A stretch of 40,232 nt of DNA from Nitratifractor sp. (GTDB taxonomy: Bacteria; Campylobacterota; Campylobacteria; Campylobacterales; Sulfurovaceae): NCBI RefSeq assembly GCF_015487065.1, contig NZ_WFQN01000108.1, forward strand, positions 1 to 40,232, read 5' to 3'. Positions 9,773-18,931 of this stretch are shown one piece after another. A program made the position numbers and the translations under genes. Position 1 is the first letter of the stretch. Each line of letters begins with the position of its first letter. The notes under the pieces are model-generated. The model was not told the origin of the DNA. It saw only the letters and a list, made by a program, of their open reading frames with translations, and did no database searches.

Positions 9773-11134
9773 TTAGACCGCTCCCTCGTCGATCATGGCA
9801 TCGGCGACCCGGCGGAATCCGGCGATGTTGGCTCCCATGAGCAGGTCCCCTTCGTGGCCGAACTCCCGGGCGGTTTCGTCGGCGGTTTCGAAGATGCTCT
9901 TCATGATGCCGAAGAGTTTGGTATCCACTTCGGCAAAGCTCCAGCGCTGCATGCTGGCGTTTTGGGCCATCTCCAGCTGGCTGACGGCGACACCCCCGGC
10001 ATTGGCGGCCTTGGCGGGGCCGAAGAGCACTTTGTGCTTCCGGAGGTATTCGAGGGCTTCGGGGGTGGTAGGCATGTTGGCGCCTTCATTGACCAGGATG
10101 CAGCCGTTTTTGACCAGGTTTTTGGCGTCGACGAGGGTCAGTTCGTTCTGGGTGGCGCTGGGGAAGGCCACGTCGCAGGGGATCGACCAGACGGCGTGGC
10201 CTCCTTCGGGGTACTGGTGGGCCGGGATGTAGGTGGCGTCGGGATGGAGCTGGGCGTACTTCTCCAGGGACTCTCTGCCCACCTCCTTGATCGCCTTGAG
10301 GGTCTTGACGTCGATCCCCTTGGGGTGGTGGATGGTCCCGCGGCTGTCGGAGCAGGTGACGGGGATCGCGCCCATGCTTTTGAGCTTCTCGATGGTGTAG
10401 GTAGCGACATTTCCCGCTCCGGAGACGCAGCAGGTTTTGCCTTTGAGCTCGTCGCCGTGTTTGTTGAGGATATGTTCGGCGAAATAGACCGAGCCGTAGC
10501 CGGTGGCTTCCCGACGGCCGAAAGAACCGCCCCAGCCGACGCCTTTGCCGGTCATGGCTCCTTCGAAGGTTCCGGTGAGGAGTTTGTACTGGCCGAAGAG
10601 GTAGCCGATCTCCCGGGCGCCGACGCCGATATCCCCGGCGGGGACATCCTTGGTGGTGCCGATATGGCGGTAGAGCTCGTTCATAAAGGCTTGGCAGAAG
10701 CGGTTGATCTCGGCGTCGCTTTTGCCCTTGGGGTCGAAGTTGCTCCCTCCTTTACCGCCGCCGATTCCCAAGCCGGTGAGGGCGTTTTTGAAGATCTGTT
10801 CGAAGCCCAGGAATTTGACGATCCCCAGATTGACGGAAGGATGGAAGCGTAGCCCCCCTTTGTAGGGCCCCAGAGTGGAGTTGAACTGGACCCGGTAGCC
10901 CAGATTGGTTTGGATCTTTCCGGCGTCGTCGATCCAAGTGACGCGAAAGATGATGGTCCGTTCCGGCAGGATGATCCGTTCCAGGATGCTGTGATCCCGG
11001 TATTTGTGTTCCTCTTCCAGCAGAGGGGTAAGGCTCTCGAAGACCTCGGTGGCGGCCTGGTAGAACTCCTCCTGACCGGGGGAACACTCCCGGATGAATT
11101 TCAGAACATCCTCGATGTACTCTTTGGCGCTCAT
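9773..11134 (-). CDS. gdhA: NADP-type glutamate dehydrogenase
   Basis: 453 aa; YKGGLRFHPSVNLGIVKFLGFEQIFKNALTGLGIGGGKGGSNFDPKGKSD. Confidence 0.97.
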   Translation of the reverse strand: MSAKEYIEDVLKFIRECSPGQEEFYQAATEVFESLTPLLEEEHKYRDHSILERIILPERTIIFRVTWIDDAGKIQTNLGYRVQFNSTLGPYKGGLRFHPSVNLGIVKFLGFEQIFKNALTGLGIGGGKGGSNFDPKGKSDAEINRFCQAFMNELYRHIGTTKDVPAGDIGVGAREIGYLFGQYKLLTGTFEGAMTGKGVGWGGSFGRREATGYGSVYFAEHILNKHGDELKGKTCCVSGAGNVATYTIEKLKSMGAIPVTCSDSRGTIHHPKGIDVKTLKAIKEVGRESLEKYAQLHPDATYIPAHQYPEGGHAVWSIPCDVAFPSATQNELTLVDAKNLVKNGCILVNEGANMPTTPEALEYLRKHKVLFGPAKAANAGGVAVSQLEMAQNASMQRWSFAEVDTKLFGIMKSIFETADETAREFGHEGDLLMGANIAGFRRVADAMIDEGAV

Positions 11135-11246
11135 GATGGGGATCCTTTAGGAAATACGTGAAATCATTGTAACACAAAGATCGGGAGTGAAGAGGGAATT
11201 GGAGGGTCGGAAAACCACGACGAAAGACAAAACTGATCCAGCTTTT

Positions 11247-11272
11247 GTAGGGTGGTGCCCTATGGGCCCACC
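11247..11272. repeat. REP-like mini-hairpin headed by GTAG, at the 3' end of hemB
   Basis: GTAG + GGTGG-t-GCCC TAT GGGC-CCACC (9 bp with one bulge), ending 8 nt from the hemB stop codon. Confidence 0.5.
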
Positions 11273-11280
11273 TTCCCCAT

Positions 11281-12255
11281 TCAACGTTCTTTTAGGATTT
11301 TGGCCGCCTCTTTGGCGTGGTAGCTGATGATGAGGTCGGCGCCGGCCCGCTTGAAGCCCAGGAGCGTCTCCATCATCACCCGCTCGTAGTCGATGACCCT
11401 CGCTTTGGCGGCCATCTTGAGCATGGAGTATTCGCCGCTGACGTTGTAGACCGCCAGCGGCAGTCGGCTGGCCTCCCGGATGTCCCGAAGGATGTCCAGA
11501 TAGGCCAGGCCCGGTTTGACCATCAGGATGTCGGCTCCCTCTTTTTCGTCTTCGAGGGATTCGAGAATCGCTTCGCGGCGGTTGGCGGGGTTCATCTGGT
11601 AGCTGCGGCGGTCACCGAAGCTGGGGGCACTCTCGGCTACGTCCCGGAAGGGACCGTACCAGGCGCTGGCGAATTTGGTGGAGTAGCTCATGATGGGCAG
11701 ATGCTCGTAGCCCGCTGCGTCCAAAGCTTCCCGAATGGCGGTGATCATCCCGTCCATCATCCCGCTGGGGGCGATCATATCGGCCCCAGCTTTGGCATGG
11801 ATCACCGCCTGCTTGCCCAGGTTGAGGAGCGTCGCATCGTTGTCCACGGTCTCCAGGACCGGGTCGAGGATCCCGCAGTGGCCGTGGTCGGTGTATTCGC
11901 AGAAGCAGAGGTCGGTAACGACGAAGAGGTCGGGATGGGCCGCTTTGAGCTCCCGGATCGCCGTGGCGATGATGCCGTGCTCGCAGAGAGCGTCGGAACC
12001 GACACTGTCTTTGACGTCGGGGATACCGAAGAGAATCACCGCCCGGAGCCCCAGGCTTTTGAGCTCATCACACTCCCGGATCGCTTCGTCGATACTCAGC
12101 TGAAAGACCCCGGGCATGGAGGCGACTTCATTGCGGATCCCCTCACCGCTGCGGATAAAGAGAGGGTAGATGAAATCGTCCGTGCTCAGGTGGGTCTCCT
12201 GGAGCAGATCCCTCAGGACCGGAGAGAGGCGTTTGCGTCGGAATCGGGTAAACAT
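11281..12255 (-). CDS. hemB: Delta-aminolevulinic acid dehydratase (porphobilinogen synthase)
   Basis: [39 protein letters not shown]..., [17 protein letters not shown]. Start 12255 preferred over the track's longer ORF. Confidence 0.95.
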   Translation of the reverse strand: MFTRFRRKRLSPVLRDLLQETHLSTDDFIYPLFIRSGEGIRNEVASMPGVFQLSIDEAIRECDELKSLGLRAVILFGIPDVKDSVGSDALCEHGIIATAIRELKAAHPDLFVVTDLCFCEYTDHGHCGILDPVLETVDNDATLLNLGKQAVIHAKAGADMIAPSGMMDGMITAIREALDAAGYEHLPIMSYSTKFASAWYGPFRDVAESAPSFGDRRSYQMNPANRREAILESLEDEKEGADILMVKPGLAYLDILRDIREASRLPLAVYNVSGEYSMLKMAAKARVIDYERVMMETLLGFKRAGADLIISYHAKEAAKILKER

Positions 12256-12337
12256 CGGGGTTTCCTTTGAAAGAGGTTTGGCTAATTTTACTCGTTTTAA
12301 CCCAAATTTACGTTTTTGTCTCTGGGGCGGCTTGGGG

Positions 12338-12343
12338 TATAAT
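12338..12343 (+). promoter_or_regulatory. Candidate -10 box (TATAAT) immediately upstream of ribA
   Basis: GGGGTATAATGCCTCCATG; the consensus hexamer ends 6 nt before the ribA ATG. Confidence 0.5.
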
Positions 12344-12349
12344 GCCTCC

Positions 12350-12916
12350 ATGAAAAAAATCGAAATCTCCAATATCGCTACCCTGCCCACGCGTCACGGG
12401 ACTTTCCGGATCCAGGCTTTTCGGGAAGGGGACAAAGAGCATCTGGCCATGTTTACCGAACCGCTGCCGGAGGTCCCGCTGGTGCGGGTCCACTCCGAGT
12501 GTCTTACCGGCGATGCTCTGGGATCGATCAAATGTGACTGTGGGGAGCAGCTGCAGGCGGCCCTGGAACGGATCGCCGCCGAGGGGGGGATGCTGATCTA
12601 TCACCGGCAGGAGGGGCGCAACATCGGCCTGCTCAACAAAGTCAACGCCTACGCCCTGCAGGATCAGGGGCTCGATACCGTGGCGGCGAACCATCAGCTG
12701 GGATTCGCCGCGGATGAACGGACTTATGAGATCGTCGAGACGATCCTGGAACATTTCGGCATTACCCGGATGCGTCTGCTGACCAACAATCCCCGGAAGA
12801 TCGAATCGCTGCAAAATGTGGAGATCGTGGAGCGTATTCCTCTCGTTATCACGCCCAACCCCTATAATGAAAAGTATCTGCAGACCAAAAAAGAGCAGAT
12901 GGGACATTTGCTTTGA
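12350..12916 (+). CDS. ribA: GTP cyclohydrolase II
   Basis: [24 protein letters not shown]...[24 protein letters not shown]...[27 protein letters not shown]. Start 12350. Confidence 0.93.
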   Translation: MKKIEISNIATLPTRHGTFRIQAFREGDKEHLAMFTEPLPEVPLVRVHSECLTGDALGSIKCDCGEQLQAALERIAAEGGMLIYHRQEGRNIGLLNKVNAYALQDQGLDTVAANHQLGFAADERTYEIVETILEHFGITRMRLLTNNPRKIESLQNVEIVERIPLVITPNPYNEKYLQTKKEQMGHLL

Positions 12917-12938
12917 GTGCATTGCACTCAAAGCAAAT
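12906..12938. repeat. Perfect 15-3-15 inverted repeat containing the ribA stop codon
   Basis: ATTTGCTTTGAGTGC-ATT-GCACTCAAAGCAAAT; the TGA of ribA (12914-12916) lies in the left arm. Confidence 0.85.
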
Positions 12939-12939
12939 T

Positions 12940-12967
12940 AGGAATGAGGAATTAGGAATGAGGAACC
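12940..12967. repeat. Heptamer tandem array, 4 units (AGGAATG AGGAATT AGGAATG AGGAACC)
   Basis: Read directly; abuts the 15-3-15 hairpin. Confidence 0.8.
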
Positions 12968-12978
12968 GAAGAAGTCGG

Positions 12979-13001
12979 GTAGAGTGGGATTGTAATCCCA
13001 C
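12979..13001. repeat. REP-like hairpin headed by GTAG
   Basis: GTAG-A-GTGGGATT-GT-AATCCCAC, 8-bp perfect stem. Confidence 0.65.
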
Positions 13002-13039
13002 GAACCTGTGAAGAGGCTAAATGAGTACCCCTTTCCATT

Positions 13040-13130
13040 AAATGAAGGCTTCAGGGTCTCTTCTTCATTTCTTTTTCTTTGTTTACGCGACAAAGAAAAA
13101 GGAAACGAAGCAAAGAAAAAGAAAACGCGA
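13040..13130. repeat. Palindromic polypurine/polypyrimidine element between ribA and rsmG
   Basis: TTTCTTTTTCTTTG (13068-13081) has an exact reverse complement CAAAGAAAAAGAAA (13111-13124) and a near-exact one CAAAGAAAAAGGAAA (13091-13105); also AATGAAG / CTTCATT just upstream. Confidence 0.6.
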
Positions 13131-13183
13131 GGGGCTGACGTCTGTTCGATTATGTCCTGTGGGGAAGATGTTTTAAAGAGTAA

Positions 13184-13822
13184 ATGATGGATGAAAGTGG
13201 ACGGTTATTGAGAGGGCTCCTGCGGCGAAAGTTGAACGAGGGCGGTCTGGAATATGACGAAGCGCTTCTAGAGCGGCTGGGACGTTTCGCCGAGCTGTTG
13301 CAGGAGTGGAATGTTATTCACAATCTGACGGCGGATGCGTCGCCGGAGGCGGTGGCGGCCAATGTGCTGGACTCCCTCTATCCGCATACTTTTGTTGAAA
13401 AACCCGACTCGCTGCTGGATGTGGGAACGGGGGCCGGGTTTCCGGGGCTGATCTTGGCGGCGGCGTGGCCGGAGGTGCCGACGGTGCTTTGTGAACCGCT
13501 GAAGAAACGGGCGGCCTTTCTACGCTATGCGGCCCTGGAGATGGGCCTGGATCGGGTGACGGTCGCCCGCCGACGGGTGGAGGAGCTCCGGCATGCTCCT
13601 TTCGGCCTTATCAGCTCCCGGGCGGTGAGTGATACCGGGCTGCTTTTGAAACTGACGGCGAAGCTGAGTGACGCGCAGACCCGCTACCTCTTCTACAAAG
13701 GGAGTCGTCTGGCAGAGGAGATCGAAACGATTCCTCCGGGGCTTCGGGTCCGGATCGTCGAGCGGGTACCGAGACGTTACCTCTACCTCCTGCCCCAAAC
13801 CGAAAAATCGGTAGAAACGTGA
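13184..13822 (+). CDS. rsmG: 16S rRNA (guanine-N7) methyltransferase RsmG
   Basis: LLQEWNVIHNLTADASPEAVAANVLDSLYPHTF...SLLDVGTGAGFPGLILAAAWPE. Confidence 0.92.
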   Translation: MMDESGRLLRGLLRRKLNEGGLEYDEALLERLGRFAELLQEWNVIHNLTADASPEAVAANVLDSLYPHTFVEKPDSLLDVGTGAGFPGLILAAAWPEVPTVLCEPLKKRAAFLRYAALEMGLDRVTVARRRVEELRHAPFGLISSRAVSDTGLLLKLTAKLSDAQTRYLFYKGSRLAEEIETIPPGLRVRIVERVPRRYLYLLPQTEKSVET

Positions 13823-13861
13823 TATGATTACTTCCAATATCTTTTAGTGAGAAGGTGAACG

Positions 13862-14203
13862 ATGAAGAAACGGAACGATCTGGATCTGGAGCACTTCAAA
13901 GCACTGCTTGAGGCGGAACGTGAGCGTTTGCTCAAAGAGATCGACGGTGTGGCCGGAGATACGCAGGCATTGGAGGTGGCAGCTTCCGAAGCGGAGGATC
14001 GGGGCGATATTTCGGAGATCGACGCCCAAAACGCCATCGATCAGCGTCTGTTGCAGGATCTGAAGCGTCAGCTTCACGAAGTAGATGAGGCCCTCAAACG
14101 CATCGAAGAGGGAGACTACGGGATCTGTGAAAAGACCGGCAAACCGATTCCCGTGGAGCGGCTCGAAGCCTATCCGGCCGCCCGTACGCTTGCCGACGTC
14201 TAG
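13862..14203 (+). CDS. DksA/TraR-like protein with degenerate zinc-finger cysteines
   Basis: 113 aa coiled-coil plus YGICEKTGKPIPVERLEAYPAARTLADV, a TraR/DksA C-terminal signature with only one Cys. Confidence 0.8.
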   Translation: MKKRNDLDLEHFKALLEAERERLLKEIDGVAGDTQALEVAASEAEDRGDISEIDAQNAIDQRLLQDLKRQLHEVDEALKRIEEGDYGICEKTGKPIPVERLEAYPAARTLADV

Positions 14204-14218
14204 TAGGATGGTTGTACC

Positions 14219-14446
14219 GTGTGGCTGAAGCTCTTGATCATCGGCGGGATCCTCTATGCGCTTTATCGGGTAGCGGGGGGAAGTGTGTTGCCCGGGAAAA
14301 AAGAGAACCGCTCCAAAGAGGCTGAAGAGGCTGAAGAGGGGGAGACTCTGGTGGAGTGCAGCAAATGCTCCACCTATGTGGTGAAGAAAGAGGCGATATT
14401 CTATCGGGGAAAATATTACTGTAGTAGAGAGTGCCTTCCCAAATAA
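14219..14446 (+). CDS. Small membrane-anchored zinc-ribbon-like protein (PP0621-family-like)
   Basis: 75 aa; one TM then ECSKCSTYVVKKEAIFYRGKYYCSRECLPK; GTG start. Confidence 0.65.
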   Translation: MWLKLLIIGGILYALYRVAGGSVLPGKKENRSKEAEEAEEGETLVECSKCSTYVVKKEAIFYRGKYYCSRECLPK

Positions 14447-14485
14447 GCGACCTAAAAAAGATTCAAATAATCAAGGAGTATATCT

Positions 14486-14872
14486 ATGCTGATTTTCGGA
14501 CATCCCTGGATCGAAAGTCCCCGCTTTGTCAAAGTCTTTTCTCTGGAGGACATCGCCCGGACACGGCCGGAAGATGTGCTGCTGCTGGAGCCCCTGAGTG
14601 TCTCCATCGAGCTGGCGAAACATTGTCGGAAAAACGATCTGATTTTTGCGGTGACCACCGGGTCGATCAAAGAGGCGATCTTCGCCAATGCCGTCGGGGC
14701 CGCGTATGCCATCTGTCAGCACGAATTGGCGATCGTGCTGCAGAAAGTGGCGGAGGAGTATCTCTTTGATATGAAGATTCTTGTTTTGGTTGAAAGTGAA
14801 CGGGGGATCGAGACGATGGCGCGTTTCGGGATTGACGGGGTGATTTTCTCCGAAGCGATCGTCCAGGCCTGA
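14486..14872 (+). CDS. Conserved-looking hypothetical protein (128 aa)
   Basis: Intact ORF preceded by AAGGAG, overlaps the rhomboid start codon by one base (TGATG); no domain recognised. Confidence 0.75.
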   Translation: MLIFGHPWIESPRFVKVFSLEDIARTRPEDVLLLEPLSVSIELAKHCRKNDLIFAVTTGSIKEAIFANAVGAAYAICQHELAIVLQKVAEEYLFDMKILVLVESERGIETMARFGIDGVIFSEAIVQA

Positions 14873-15561
14873 TGGAGCGGGGAGGGGGATCGACACCGCT
14901 GACCTGGGGGTTGATCGGACTTTCGCTCCTGGGATACATCGCCGAGGGGCTCTGCGGCGGAGATTGGGGGACGATCGGCGGCAAGACCCTGGTCGCCTGC
15001 GGCGGTCTCTACGGCCCGGCGCTCTTTGAAGGCGGAGAGTGGTGGCGGCTGCTGAGCGCCATGTTCCTCCACGGCGGTATCGAACATCTGGCACTGAATA
15101 TGATCTCTCTCTACATCGTGGGGCGGATCATGGAAGTCTACTTTCCTCCTCTGGACTATCTGCTGATCTACTTTCTCTCCGGGATCGGGGGTTTTCTACT
15201 CTCTCTCGCTTTGCACCCGGATACGGTCATCATCGGCGCCAGCGGCGCGATCTTCGGGATCTTCGGGGCGCTAGGGGGCTTCGTCCTCTTTCATCGGGAG
15301 CGGCTGGGGAGTCACTATCATACGTTTCTGAAAGAATTCGGGATCATTCTGGGGTTGAACCTTGTTTTCGATCTGGCGGTCCCCGGGATCGATATGAGTG
15401 CTCATATCGGCGGCCTGCTTCTCGGGGGTATCGGCGGCTATCTGGCCAGCGGGCATCGGCGTTTATTCTATCTTTTCGTCGCGGGGGTTTCTCTCGGGAT
15501 TCTGGCGGGAGCTTTCTGGCTTCAGAAACACTTCGCGCTTTCGTCGATACCATATTTTTGA
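14872..15561 (+). CDS. Rhomboid-family intramembrane serine protease
   Basis: HGGIEHLALNMISLYIVG, catalytic GASGAIFGIFGALGG, and DMSAHIGGLLLGG. Confidence 0.9.
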   Translation: MERGGGSTPLTWGLIGLSLLGYIAEGLCGGDWGTIGGKTLVACGGLYGPALFEGGEWWRLLSAMFLHGGIEHLALNMISLYIVGRIMEVYFPPLDYLLIYFLSGIGGFLLSLALHPDTVIIGASGAIFGIFGALGGFVLFHRERLGSHYHTFLKEFGIILGLNLVFDLAVPGIDMSAHIGGLLLGGIGGYLASGHRRLFYLFVAGVSLGILAGAFWLQKHFALSSIPYF

Positions 15562-15599
15562 CAGGAAGGCGTTTCTAGCGGCAGCAGAAAGGAGAGGGG

Positions 15600-17072
15600 A
15601 TGAAAAAACATTGCAAAATTCTGGCGACGGTAGGGCCGGCCTGCCAGTCGGTGGAGCGATTGACGGAGATGATCCGGGCAGGAGCCAATCTCTTCCGGCT
15701 CAATTTCAGTCACGGCGATCACGCCTACCATCGGCAGAGCCTGGAAGCGATCCGGGAAGCCTCCCGCCGGACCGGTCTGCATGTGGGGATTTTGCAGGAT
15801 ATCAGCGGTCCCAAGGTGCGCATCGGCAAGCTGGAGAAGGATCTTTTCCTGGAGGTGGGAGATCGGATCGAGTTTGTCCGGGATGAGGTGGTGGGGCATT
15901 TCGACCGGCCCCATCACCTGGTGGTGAGCCTCAACCACCCGGAGCTTCTGGACAAGCTCAAAGTGGGTGAGCTGATCTACCTCTATGACGGGATCATCTG
16001 TGCCAGAGTGGTGCGGATCGGCCGGAGCGTGGAGGCGGAGGTGATCAGCGGCGGGATGCTCTCGTCACGCAAGGGAGTCAACTTTCCCAACACCCGGCTC
16101 GACCTGGATGTGCTGACCGAGAAGGACAAAGAAGATATCGCCTGGGGGGTCGAGCACGGTGTCGATTTTATGGCGATCTCCTTTGTCCAGAAAGCGTCGG
16201 ATATCACTCGGGTCCGGGAGTTGGTGGGCTCCCTGGAGGGGCAGCAGGATCTCATCGCCAAGATCGAGAAGTTCGACGCGGTGGAGAACATCGACGCGAT
16301 TCTGGCCGTGAGTGACGGGCTAATGGTGGCCCGGGGAGACCTGGGGATCGAGATCCCCTACTATCGGGTCCCGGAGGTGCAGAAGCTGTTGATCCGCAAA
16401 GCCAACGAAGCCTCCAAACCGGTAATCACCGCGACCCAGATGCTCCTGAGCATGACCCATGCGGAGCGGGCGACCCGGGCGGAGATCAGCGATGTAGCCA
16501 ATGCAGTCCTGGACGGCTCCGACTGTCTGATGCTCTCGGAGGAGAGCGCCATCGGGGAGTTCCCGGTCCAGGCGGTGGAGACGATGAGCGTCACGATCCG
16601 GGAAGCGGAAGCGGTCTATCCCTATTTCAAAATTCATCAGTTTCCCTACAGCGACGAAATGGATGTGATCGACGAATCGGCGGTCAACCTGGTGGAGAAT
16701 ATCGACGCGGCGGCGATTCTGGCCATCACCAGCTCCGGACAGTCGGCGCGGAAGCTCTCACGCTATCGTCCGAAGCAGCCGATCTATGCCGTGACCCATA
16801 CGGAGGAAGTCGCCCGTAAGCTGACGATGGTCTGGGGGGTCGTTCCGGCTTTCCGTTCGGCGGCGGAGAGTGCGCGGCAGATGATGATCGACGTGATTCG
16901 CCGGGGATTGGAAAAAAAGGTCCTGAAGCCCGAGCACAACTATGTGGTGACGGCGGGAGACCCTCCGGGAGTCCCCGGGACCACCAACATTATTCGGATA
17001 CTGCGCCGCCGGGAGCTGGAGCATTTCGCCAAATTGGCCCGGGAAAACCGGATCCCGAAAGATTGGGAGTAA
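15600..17072 (+). CDS. pyk: Pyruvate kinase
   Basis: 490 aa; KILATVGPACQS, NFSHGDH, MVARGDLGIEIP, KPVITATQML. Confidence 0.96.
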   Translation: MKKHCKILATVGPACQSVERLTEMIRAGANLFRLNFSHGDHAYHRQSLEAIREASRRTGLHVGILQDISGPKVRIGKLEKDLFLEVGDRIEFVRDEVVGHFDRPHHLVVSLNHPELLDKLKVGELIYLYDGIICARVVRIGRSVEAEVISGGMLSSRKGVNFPNTRLDLDVLTEKDKEDIAWGVEHGVDFMAISFVQKASDITRVRELVGSLEGQQDLIAKIEKFDAVENIDAILAVSDGLMVARGDLGIEIPYYRVPEVQKLLIRKANEASKPVITATQMLLSMTHAERATRAEISDVANAVLDGSDCLMLSEESAIGEFPVQAVETMSVTIREAEAVYPYFKIHQFPYSDEMDVIDESAVNLVENIDAAAILAITSSGQSARKLSRYRPKQPIYAVTHTEEVARKLTMVWGVVPAFRSAAESARQMMIDVIRRGLEKKVLKPEHNYVVTAGDPPGVPGTTNIIRILRRRELEHFAKLARENRIPKDWE

Positions 17073-17077
17073 CGCTT

Positions 17078-18598
17078 TTACCCCTGCCGTCCTATCACTT
17101 CGTCAATCTCGCCGCTGCAGGCACTCTCCCAGCCGTCGAGGAGTTCGACGGTGATCCCTTTGGGGGTCTGGAGACCGGCGATGGCTTCATGGGCCAGATA
17201 GAGGGGACGGTCGCTGTGGATTTGCAGGGTGTCGCCCTTCCAGGAGAAGTCGATGGCGGCTTTGGAAGAGTTTTCGTGGAGGATCAGCGTGAGGGTGTAG
17301 GCGAAACTGAGCCACTTGATCACCTCTTTGGAAGGCAAGAGCGGCTTGTAGCGCCGGTAGAGCGGCTTGTAATAGAGTGAATCCCCTTTGGAGCGCATCA
17401 GCAGGGCGATGGTGAGCATCTGAGAGTGGGTGAAGCCGAAGTTGAGCTCCTGCATGGCGATATAGAAGGCGTGCTGGTGTTCTTTGTAGATGGTGAGCAT
17501 CTTGCCGATATTGGAGAGACTCAGGGCGTCGGAGAGCAGCTGCAGATGCTCCGGTCGGCTTCTGTAACGGTCGGCGACGGTTTCAAAGAGCCGCCGTCCG
17601 ATGCGCTGTTTGTTCCCCTCGGGGAGCTTGAGGAGATCGAAGCGGTCCTTGATGCTGCGGAGGCTGGGGTTGATCCCCGGGGGAAAGCGCAGGCTGTCCC
17701 GACGCAGTAGATCATGGAGGAAGACCCCCTCCCGCACCCCGACGCCGCTGGTGAGAACTTCATCGGCCTCCAGACGGCGCAGGACCTCTAGGAAGATGAG
17801 CGCCCCCTCCCGGATCGTGTCGAAACGGTTCTTTTTGATGGAGAGCTCTCCCAGATGTTCCATCGGGGCTTCGACGATCGTTTTGAGATAGGCTTTGTGC
17901 TCTTTGAGCCGGTAGCCGAAGGCGTGGATCTTGTCGAAAGGGTAGTCGCTTTCGATCATGATGCCCCGGGCCAGGGCCCGGGCGGTTCCGCCGATGCCGA
18001 TGGCCAGGGAACTGCGGAAATTATCGGGGAGGATTTCGAGACGTTGGCGGATAGAGGCTTTGGCCTCTTTGAGGCCGCGTCCCGTATCGGTAAAGAGCTC
18101 TTTGATCCGGACGGTTCCCAGATCCAGGGAGACCGCTTCGACGATGCGACCGTTTCGGATCAGCGCCATATCGGTGGAGCCGCCGCCGATATCGACGGTG
18201 ATGCCCTCCTCGATCGGCAGCAGGTTCAACGCGGCGATCGCCCCGTAGCGGGCCTCCTTGAGTCCGTCGATGACCCGGATCTGCAGACCGAGGCGCTGAC
18301 GGACGACCCGGAGAAAGGCCTCCCGGTTGGGGGCGTCTCGTAGGGCGGAGGTGGCGACACAGTGGATTTTGTGGACTTTGTATTCTTTGAGGGTGTGGGT
18401 AAAAGAGTGCAGAGCTCCGAAGGCCCGGCGGATGCCGACCGGCTGGAGATAGCCCCCCGCCTCATAGGCCCCTTCTCCGATACGGACGCGGCTCTTTTGC
18501 TGGGCGATGAGGTGAAAGCCGTAGCGGCTGGTGCGTTGGAAGATCACCAACCGGGCGGAGTTGGAACCGATGTCGATGACGGCGATACGTTTGGGCAT
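17078..18598 (-). CDS. ppx: Ppx/GppA family exopolyphosphatase / pppGpp phosphohydrolase
   Basis: MPKRIAVIDIGSNSARLVIFQ...VDIGGGSTDMALI. Start 18598 preferred over the track's 18736. Confidence 0.92.
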   Translation of the reverse strand: MPKRIAVIDIGSNSARLVIFQRTSRYGFHLIAQQKSRVRIGEGAYEAGGYLQPVGIRRAFGALHSFTHTLKEYKVHKIHCVATSALRDAPNREAFLRVVRQRLGLQIRVIDGLKEARYGAIAALNLLPIEEGITVDIGGGSTDMALIRNGRIVEAVSLDLGTVRIKELFTDTGRGLKEAKASIRQRLEILPDNFRSSLAIGIGGTARALARGIMIESDYPFDKIHAFGYRLKEHKAYLKTIVEAPMEHLGELSIKKNRFDTIREGALIFLEVLRRLEADEVLTSGVGVREGVFLHDLLRRDSLRFPPGINPSLRSIKDRFDLLKLPEGNKQRIGRRLFETVADRYRSRPEHLQLLSDALSLSNIGKMLTIYKEHQHAFYIAMQELNFGFTHSQMLTIALLMRSKGDSLYYKPLYRRYKPLLPSKEVIKWLSFAYTLTLILHENSSKAAIDFSWKGDTLQIHSDRPLYLAHEAIAGLQTPKGITVELLDGWESACSGEIDEVIGRQG

Positions 18599-18605
18599 CG
18601 GAAGC

Positions 18606-18857
18606 CTACTGCTCCTCCTGGAGTTGTTCGAATTTGAATTTGAGCTCTTCGACACTCTCGACGTTGTCGGGATCCGGGATAATGCAGTCAACGGGGCAGA
18701 CGGCGATACACTGAGGTTCGTCGAAGAAACCGACACACTCGGTGCAGCGGTCGGGATCGATGATGTAGATGGGATCGTTCTCTTCGATCGCTTCGTTGGG
18801 GCACTCTTCGCGACAAGCGTCGCAGGCGATGCAATCTTCAGTAATCAGTAGCGCCAT
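18606..18857 (-). CDS. 2[4Fe-4S] ferredoxin (YfhL-like)
   Basis: MALLITEDCIACDACREECPNEAIEENDPIYIIDPDRCTECVGFFDEPQCIAVCPVDCI. Confidence 0.92.
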   Translation of the reverse strand: MALLITEDCIACDACREECPNEAIEENDPIYIIDPDRCTECVGFFDEPQCIAVCPVDCIIPDPDNVESVEELKFKFEQLQEEQ

Positions 18858-18931
18858 GGTTCATCCTCGTAGCTGGATTTGATTCCCGAGTTATAGCCAA
18901 TGGAACCTTAAGCGAAAGAGGCAAAAACCGA

